NCBI GenBank assembly: GCA_014523685.1
Contig: JAATVT010000057.1
Coordinates: forward strand, 1-10,219
DNA: 10,219 nt
Direction of reading: 5' to 3'
Source of the DNA: Nitrososphaerales archaeon TH5893
GTDB taxonomy: Archaea; Thermoproteota; Nitrososphaeria; Nitrososphaerales; Nitrososphaeraceae
Notes under the pieces: generated by a model
The model's database searches: none
Seen by the model: the letters and a program-made list of their open reading frames with translations, nothing else
What the model was told of the DNA's origin: nothing
Program-made: the position numbers and the translations under genes
In this document: piece by piece, positions 6,531 through 10,219 of the stretch
Layout of the letters: the number at the start of each line of letters is the position of its first letter
How positions within the stretch are numbered: position 1 is the first letter of the stretch

Positions 6531-7110
6531 AAAAAGTAGAATCAGAAAATCGTTGTTGGAAAGACGAAACAAGTTATCGTCAAGCGAGATTTACGAAAAA
6601 AGCCAATTCATCCAGCTTCATGTTCTCAATTCGCAACAATTCTTGAGATCTGATATCGTGGGAGTGTATTTACCTATAGGAACTGAAGTAAGGACGGAGG
6701 AGATAATACGAAACGCGATCAGTACTGGTAAAAAAGTAGCCTTGCCTAAAATTGAATCAGAAAAGATAAAATTCTATCAGCTATACGATAAGATTTTCAA
6801 TGAAGAGGAGCTGGTTTTGGGCAAACTTGGGGTGAAGGAACCGCTTAAAATTGGAAAGCGAGTTAATAGGATAGATTTACTCATAGTTCCAGGTATCGGA
6901 TTTGATAATCAGGGCTCGAGAATAGGTTATGGGCGAGGATATTTTGACGAGTATCTTAGGACGGCGAAAGTTTCGTTTTCATTGGGTCTTGGGTACGAGT
7001 TTCAATTAGTACCCTATAATTTACCTCGAACGCCTCTAGACCGGGCGATAGATGCTTTATCGACAGAAACAGGATTCGTGGACTTCAAGTTTAAGAGTAA
7101 GCCTTCCTAA
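6511..7110 (+). CDS. 5-formyltetrahydrofolate cyclo-ligase
   Basis: It uses ATP to convert 5-formyl-THF to 5,10-methenyl-THF, returning a storage or inhibitory folate to the C1 pool. From the ATG at 6511 it has 199 residues, a normal length. The N-terminal KSRIRKSLLERR supplies basic nucleotide-binding residues. PGIGFD at 127-132 and GYGRGYFDEYL at 139-149 form the conserved substrate/Mg site. An upstream TTG at 6487 would add eight residues; I prefer the ATG because it has the stronger codon and fits the family N-terminus. Its first 20 nt overlap the end of folD in another frame, so translational coupling is likely. It ends 3 bp before the opposing purD stop. The motifs make other functions unlikely. 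Confidence 0.92.
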   Translation: MTNIAAEKSRIRKSLLERRNKLSSSEIYEKSQFIQLHVLNSQQFLRSDIVGVYLPIGTEVRTEEIIRNAISTGKKVALPKIESEKIKFYQLYDKIFNEEELVLGKLGVKEPLKIGKRVNRIDLLIVPGIGFDNQGSRIGYGRGYFDEYLRTAKVSFSLGLGYEFQLVPYNLPRTPLDRAIDALSTETGFVDFKFKSKPS

Positions 7111-7113
7111 CCG

Positions 7114-8409
7114 TTATACAGCTGACAGCCCTATGTCAGTCCTATAATGTTCTTCCCCATGACCCCAACCTAAATTTCGAACGGTATTGTACGCTTTTTT
7201 TCTCGCTGAATCAAGGTCTTGTCCAGTTGCCGTAACACTTAAAACTCGTCCTCCTGCGGTAAGGAGGCGGCCTGTCGATTCCTTCCTTGTTCCTGCATGA
7301 AAAATTGAAACATTTTTTGAGGAATAGAAATTCAATCCGTAAATTTCTTGGCCTCTTTTATGTTTCCCGGGATATCCCTTTGAAGCCATGACTACACAAA
7401 CAGCGGATTCTTTATTCCACTTAATAGGTGGCATATGGTCGAGTTTCCTGTCTATCGCAGCTTCTAAGTAAGGGTAAAGGTCCGACTTCATCCTAACCAT
7501 AAGTGCCTGACATTCTGGGTCACCCATTCTGACATTGAACTCTAGGACGTAAGGGAGTCCATTTTGACCATCTAGCATCAAACCGGCATACAAAAATCCA
7601 GTAAAGGGGGATCCCAAATGTTTCATACCTCTGATTGTCGGCTCTATTATGTCATTATTTATCTGAGCCTCCAATTTTCTGTCGACCGCATGTACTGGAG
7701 AGTATGAGCCCATACCCCCTGTATTTGCCCCTTTATCATTGTCGTGTGCTCGTTTGTGGTCCCTGCTAGTCGCGAGAGGTACGAACGAGATTCCGTCACA
7801 AATAGCTATATATGATACCTCTTTCCCAGTTAGTCTTTTTTCAACGACGACTTTATTACCGGCATCGGCGAATTTCTTATCTAGCATCATGACGCGTAGA
7901 GCTTGTACGGCTTGTTGCTGAGTTCTACAAACAATGACTCCTTTGCCTGAAGCCAAACCATCGGCCTTAATTACGAGCCCCTCTGCCTGAGATTTCACAT
8001 AATCTTCGGCATCTCTATAAGAAGAAAATACAGCAAAAGGAGCTGTCCTTATTCCTTCCCTCTTCATAAATTGCTTGCTGAACACCTTACTTGATTCCAG
8101 CTTTGCTGCTGCTTTTACCGGACCAAAAATCCTCAAACCTCTTTTCATGAATTCATCTACAATACCTTCTGCCAATGGACTTTCAGGTCCAACAATGGTT
8201 TCGCAATTATTTCCTGCAGCAAACTTCATTATTTTATCAAAGTTTGAATAGTCGATCGGGATATTCCTCTCAGTCCCACCATTCCCCGGAGAGTAGAAGA
8301 TTTCTTTGATGCAGTCGCTCTGATACAGCTTCCATCCTAATGCGTGTTCCCTGCCGCCAGAACCTATTATTAAAAGATTTTTTTTCCTTCCAATAGGATG
8401 CAAGAACAC
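7114..8409 (-). CDS. purD: Phosphoribosylamine-glycine ligase (GAR synthetase)
   Basis: It joins glycine to 5-phosphoribosylamine with ATP to form GAR, the second step of purine synthesis, which PurN then formylates. The 431 residues match the family. IIGSGGREHAL at 14-24 is the N-terminal phosphoribosylamine-binding loop, and GPESPLAEG at 74-82 follows. KADGLASGKGV at 148-158 is the ATP-grasp glycine-rich loop. The HKRAHDNDKGANTGGMG stretch and EFNVRMGDPE at 290-299 supply Mg and substrate contacts. The C-terminal domain runs to the end, so the protein is intact. The GTG at 8409 is chosen because a TATA-like box lies about 20 nt upstream and the first beta strand starts at residue 11. It lies on the opposite strand from purN and folD, so it shares their pathway but not their transcript. 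Confidence 0.95.
   Translation of the reverse strand: MFLHPIGRKKNLLIIGSGGREHALGWKLYQSDCIKEIFYSPGNGGTERNIPIDYSNFDKIMKFAAGNNCETIVGPESPLAEGIVDEFMKRGLRIFGPVKAAAKLESSKVFSKQFMKREGIRTAPFAVFSSYRDAEDYVKSQAEGLVIKADGLASGKGVIVCRTQQQAVQALRVMMLDKKFADAGNKVVVEKRLTGKEVSYIAICDGISFVPLATSRDHKRAHDNDKGANTGGMGSYSPVHAVDRKLEAQINNDIIEPTIRGMKHLGSPFTGFLYAGLMLDGQNGLPYVLEFNVRMGDPECQALMVRMKSDLYPYLEAAIDRKLDHMPPIKWNKESAVCVVMASKGYPGKHKRGQEIYGLNFYSSKNVSIFHAGTRKESTGRLLTAGGRVLSVTATGQDLDSARKKAYNTVRNLGWGHGEEHYRTDIGLSAV
7121..7140. repeat. Inverted repeat at the cyclo-ligase/purD junction
   Basis: CTGACA (7122-7127) and TGTCAG (7134-7139) are perfect complements with a 6-nt loop; a flanking G-T can extend the stem. The hairpin begins 11 nt after the cyclo-ligase stop and lies within the last codons of purD. 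It may help end the cyclo-ligase transcript, but no T-run follows it. Confidence 0.35.
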
Positions 8410-8421
8410 TAGTTCGAATTT

Positions 8422-8434
8422 CTTAATAATAAAC
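8422..8434 (-). promoter_or_regulatory. TATA-like box of purD
   Basis: Read on the minus strand the sequence is GTTTATTATTAAG, centred about 20 nt before the GTG start. It points to a leaderless purD transcript. ACTAGT hexamers flank it at 8408-8413 and 8454-8459. Confidence 0.4.
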
Positions 8435-8474
8435 TGTTTGAAATCTGAAAAAAACTAGTAGTGTGATGATGTCC

Positions 8475-8482
8475 TTTTATTT
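8475..8482 (+). promoter_or_regulatory. TATA-like box of the KGG-repeat gene
   Basis: TTTTATTT is centred about 24 nt before the ATG at 8503. A GAGGT at 8483-8487 resembles a Shine-Dalgarno site but lies 15 nt from that ATG, so leaderless expression is the simpler reading. Confidence 0.35.
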
Positions 8483-8502
8483 GAGGTTACTATGTTAATT
8501 AT

Positions 8503-8931
8503 ATGGCTGAATTAGAAGGCAAGACGCGATCCAAACGCGGACTTGCCTCGGCAACAGGAAACACTCGCGAACGAGTAGCCAAGCAGGGTGGGACAGCTCC
8601 GCATCATACTCGTGGACTGGCGGCGGCAGACGCGATTACCAGGTCTAGAGTGGCTAAGGCAGGAGGAAGTGCTCGAGCACTCAATACGGAAGGATTGAGG
8701 ACAGCAGGTAAAAAAGGGGGAGAGGTGGTAAAAGCTGAGTACGGTACCTCGTTTTATCAATCCATAGGTGGGAGGGGAGGCCATTCGGTAAAGGAGAAGT
8801 ACGGCATAGAGTTTTACAGACAAATAGGTGAGAAAGGTGGTGCCATTGTTAAGGAAAAATATGGTTCGAGTTTCTATAGCGATATCGGAAAAAAAGGGGC
8901 AGAAAAACTTAGAGGCCGATTATCAAGATAG
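8503..8931 (+). CDS. KGG-repeat putative stress protein
   Basis: A 142-residue, strongly basic, glycine-rich protein with no signal peptide or membrane segment. It contains KGG-type repeats like those of bacterial YciG/GsiB stress proteins and fungal Con-10 (stress-induced acidophilic repeat family). Two repeat classes are visible. The N-terminal half has two copies of about 25 residues, RGLA...TRxRVAKxGG, starting at R12 and R37. The C-terminal half has a 20-residue unit, GxxGGxxVKxxYGxxFYxxI, starting at G69, G89 and G109, with a partial fourth unit at G129. Homologues are induced by stress or starvation and are probably disordered or loosely helical; whether this one binds nucleic acid is unknown. 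The 5' half uses many CGN arginine codons and looks richer in GC than its neighbours, which may reflect its Arg/Ala/Gly composition. It diverges from purD across 93 bp. Confidence 0.82.
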   Translation: MAELEGKTRSKRGLASATGNTRERVAKQGGTAPHHTRGLAAADAITRSRVAKAGGSARALNTEGLRTAGKKGGEVVKAEYGTSFYQSIGGRGGHSVKEKYGIEFYRQIGEKGGAIVKEKYGSSFYSDIGKKGAEKLRGRLSR

Positions 8932-8955
8932 CGATGTAGTACATGTCAAAGGGTC

Positions 8956-8976
8956 AAAAAAATTCAACTGGGTTGA
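8956..8976 (-). terminator. Hairpin plus T-run after the SWIM-protein gene
   Basis: TCAAC (8964-8968) and GTTGA (8972-8976) form a 5-bp stem with a 3-nt loop. Read on the minus strand, the stem is followed by one A and seven T residues (8962 down to 8956). It begins 8 nt beyond the stop codon of the minus-strand gene, the layout of an intrinsic terminator. It also lies between two tail-to-tail genes. Confidence 0.5.
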
Positions 8977-8983
8977 TATCCTG

Positions 8984-9325
8984 TTATAGTCTAAGCACGT
9001 TATTGAATGAATCATGTATTATTGCTCTGATAAATTGATCATATTCGTTGTCTTCAAATTCTAAAGCTGTGAACGTTTTTTCCTTGATAGATTGGACAGT
9101 ACTGGTCAGATGGTAACATGGTTTTCCAGACGAAAGGGACTTGTAGAAATAATTCTTGCAGCTGCAAAAATCCAAATCAGGTTCAGTCCAGTACTCCTCG
9201 TCTTTCCCCAATATGGTACAGATTCTTCTATTACTTGGACTAAACATGTGTATTTTAACCGCCCGTGGATCTGTGACATTGCTCTTGCTAAGGTTCAAAC
9301 AACTTAAAATGATTATAATTTCCAT
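8984..9325 (-). CDS. Small SWIM-type zinc-finger protein
   Basis: A predicted nucleic-acid- or protein-binding protein with a SWIM zinc finger, resembling the archaeal proteins grouped as COG5431. Counting from the ATG at 9325 (113 residues), the finger is C54-x-C56-x13-C70-x-H72 within DFCSCKNYF...KPCYHL. A segment before it, VKIHMFSPSNRRICTILGKD, and the EYW stretch are typical of the SWIM beta strands. The C-terminal 40 residues are acidic then helical, ending near FNNVLRL. An in-frame GTG at 9370 would give 128 residues; its extension shows nothing recognisable, and a TATA-like AACAATATAG (minus strand, 9386-9395) lies only about 20 nt before it, so the start is unsettled. Overlapping plus-strand frames show no family features. 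The partner and function are unknown; related SWIM domains occur in recombination-associated and transposon proteins. Confidence 0.72.
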   Translation of the reverse strand: MEIIIILSCLNLSKSNVTDPRAVKIHMFSPSNRRICTILGKDEEYWTEPDLDFCSCKNYFYKSLSSGKPCYHLTSTVQSIKEKTFTALEFEDNEYDQFIRAIIHDSFNNVLRL

Positions 9326-9500
9326 TAATATTCTTGTGGGCGCAGAAGGTTCACTGGTTCTCAAATTCACTTACCGATTTGATGACTATATTGTTACTAC
9401 GTCTGTTGTCCGGGGATTAGATGTAGGCGATAACACGACCTGCTTACCCTGATTGGTGGAATGTCATACTAAATAAGTGAATAAAGTAAAACCTAAAAAA

Positions 9501-9510
9501 ATATATTTAT
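9501..9510 (+). promoter_or_regulatory. TATA box of srp19
   Basis: ATATATTTAT follows an A-rich stretch and is centred about 30 nt before the TTG start of srp19. It is among the clearest promoters in the window and supports the non-ATG start. Confidence 0.5.
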
Positions 9511-9534
9511 TATGACATAAAACAAACCTTACCA

Positions 9535-9849
9535 TTGAAGGACTACGATTATGTAATCCTATGGCTGGACTATTTCAACAAGAATCTTACTAGGGCGAAG
9601 GGTCGGAGGATTAAGAAGGAACAGGCAATATTTGATCCGACTTTATCTGACCTAATAAGTGCAGCCAAAGAGTCTGGATTTGATCCCAAAAGTGATCAGA
9701 TTAACGACGGAGCACGATACCCAAGAAGGGCATTCGTAAAGTCTGGTTATATCGCACTTCCAAAAAATGACTCTCGTAAGAAAAACAAACTGATAATCAC
9801 ACTTGCACATAGAATGCTGAAAAACAGAACAAATTGGGCTAGACATTAA
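9535..9849 (+). CDS. srp19: Signal recognition particle protein SRP19
   Basis: It binds the 7S SRP RNA and promotes assembly of the SRP54-RNA complex that targets secretory and membrane proteins to the translocon. The 104 residues fit archaeal SRP19. The N-terminal KDYDYVILWLDYFNKNLTR, the GRRI segment, FDPTLSDLISAA and YPRRAFVKSGYIALPK are all family landmarks, and the lysine-rich C-terminus contacts RNA. The TTG at 9535 is chosen because MKDY-type N-termini are normal for the family and a TATA box lies at the right distance. Bacteria lack this protein, so it is strong evidence for an archaeon. gar1 follows 41 bp later with its own TATA-like box. Confidence 0.93.
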   Translation: MKDYDYVILWLDYFNKNLTRAKGRRIKKEQAIFDPTLSDLISAAKESGFDPKSDQINDGARYPRRAFVKSGYIALPKNDSRKKNKLIITLAHRMLKNRTNWARH

Positions 9850-9858
9850 ATGATCGCA

Positions 9859-9867
9859 TTGATATTT
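9859..9867 (+). promoter_or_regulatory. TATA-like box of gar1
   Basis: TTGATATTT is centred about 28 nt before the ATG at 9891, in the short gap after srp19. gar1 may therefore be transcribed separately as a leaderless mRNA, or as part of an srp19 read-through transcript. Confidence 0.35.
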
Positions 9868-9890
9868 GGGCTTCACCCACGATATGTGCC

Positions 9891-10219
9891 ATGGAAGAAT
9901 TAGGTAAAGTTTTGCACGTGGCAAGGAGCGGCAGGATTATTGTAAAAGTCAATGCTGATGCCGGTGAGAAAAAATCAACTGGTATGTTATTAGTCGATTC
10001 ATCAGGATTAAGAATCGGGAAGATTCAAGAGATTTTTGGACCTGTATTTTCTCCTTACGCCTCTGTACTCCCGAGCCGAGAGAAATTAACTGGGATCATT
10101 GGGACGAAAGTTTTCATAGCAGACGAGGATTCCTTCAGAAGGATGAAATTCAAGCGATACTCTGGTCACAAAGCTAAACATAAACATGTAAGCTACGCTA
10201 GGAGTAAAGCAAGGAAATA
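9891..10219 (+). CDS. gar1: H/ACA RNP protein Gar1 (reaches the window edge)
   Basis: Gar1 is a subunit of the H/ACA ribonucleoprotein that guides pseudouridylation of rRNA; it binds Cbf5 and helps substrate loading and release. The reading frame gives 109 residues and then the two bases TA at the edge, so a TAA or TAG stop may follow immediately. It starts MEELGKVLHVARSGRIIVKV, and the FGPVFSPYASVLP stretch at about 52-64 is the Gar1 hallmark in the six-stranded barrel. The C-terminal tail from about residue 87 is rich in Lys, Arg and His, as expected for RNA contact. In many archaea gar1 is followed by a TFB gene; that would lie outside this window. Confidence 0.9.
   Translation, partial: MEELGKVLHVARSGRIIVKVNADAGEKKSTGMLLVDSSGLRIGKIQEIFGPVFSPYASVLPSREKLTGIIGTKVFIADEDSFRRMKFKRYSGHKAKHKHVSYARSKARK

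Noticed and set aside
8462..8510. Possible C/D box sRNA (GTGATGA ... CTGA)
   Set aside because: The outer boxes are about 40 nt apart, but no internal D' or C' box is visible, and the stretch is occupied by the promoter and start of the KGG gene.
8492..8515. Seven-codon upstream ORF overlapping the KGG start
   Set aside because: A GAGGT lies 4 nt before its ATG, but a seven-codon frame is easily met by chance and the TATA-like box suits the ATG at 8503 better.
9092..9452. Plus-strand frames opposite the SWIM-protein gene
   Set aside because: Their translations show no family features, whereas the minus strand has a complete CxC...CxH finger. They are antisense shadows.

Overview
This window reads as a piece of an archaeal chromosome, most likely from the Nitrososphaerota (Thaumarchaeota), perhaps a soil ammonia oxidiser of the Nitrososphaerales. 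The archaeal evidence is an archaeal-type cofactor-independent phosphoglycerate mutase, SRP19, the H/ACA RNP protein Gar1, an archaeal XRE-type regulator, and AT-rich TATA-like boxes about 20-30 nt before most start codons instead of Shine-Dalgarno sites. Use of GTG and TTG starts, a moderate AT bias, an F420-type luciferase-like oxidoreductase beside folate genes, and a KGG-repeat stress protein fit that group. The lineage is inferred from gene content; no rRNA gene is present.

Layout, left to right. 1-444 is gene-free. 445-1728 (+) is the phosphoglycerate mutase apgM. 1882-2289 (-) is a small HTH regulator with a Cys/His tail, divergent from a Mer-like F420-dependent oxidoreductase at 2513-3595 (+). 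This runs tail-to-tail, with a 2-bp gap, into a beta-CASP-like metallo-beta-lactamase nuclease at 3598-4659 (-). A co-directional C1/purine block follows: purN (4922-5536), folD (5640-6530) and a 5-formyltetrahydrofolate cyclo-ligase (6511-7110), the last two overlapping. purD (7114-8409, -) faces this block tail-to-tail with a 3-bp gap. Then come a KGG-repeat protein (8503-8931, +), a small SWIM zinc-finger protein (minus strand, about 8984-9325), srp19 (9535-9849, +) and gar1 (9891 to the edge, +).

How the genes work together. FolD interconverts methylene-, methenyl- and 10-formyl-tetrahydrofolate. PurN uses 10-formyl-THF for the third step of purine synthesis. The cyclo-ligase returns 5-formyl-THF to the active pool. 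PurD makes the GAR that PurN formylates. So PurD, PurN, FolD and the cyclo-ligase form a coherent functional island, although purD is on the opposite strand. srp19 and gar1 are housekeeping RNP genes. The phosphoglycerate mutase belongs to central carbon metabolism.

Most of the window is conventional core archaeal chromosome, and I see no mobile element, CRISPR array, rRNA, tRNA or convincing new multi-gene system. The points most worth a second look are a possible switching hairpin in the leader of the Mer-like gene, inverted repeats at all four tail-to-tail gene junctions, the two-tier repeat architecture of the KGG protein, the SWIM-finger protein, and the nuclease's uncertain substrate.
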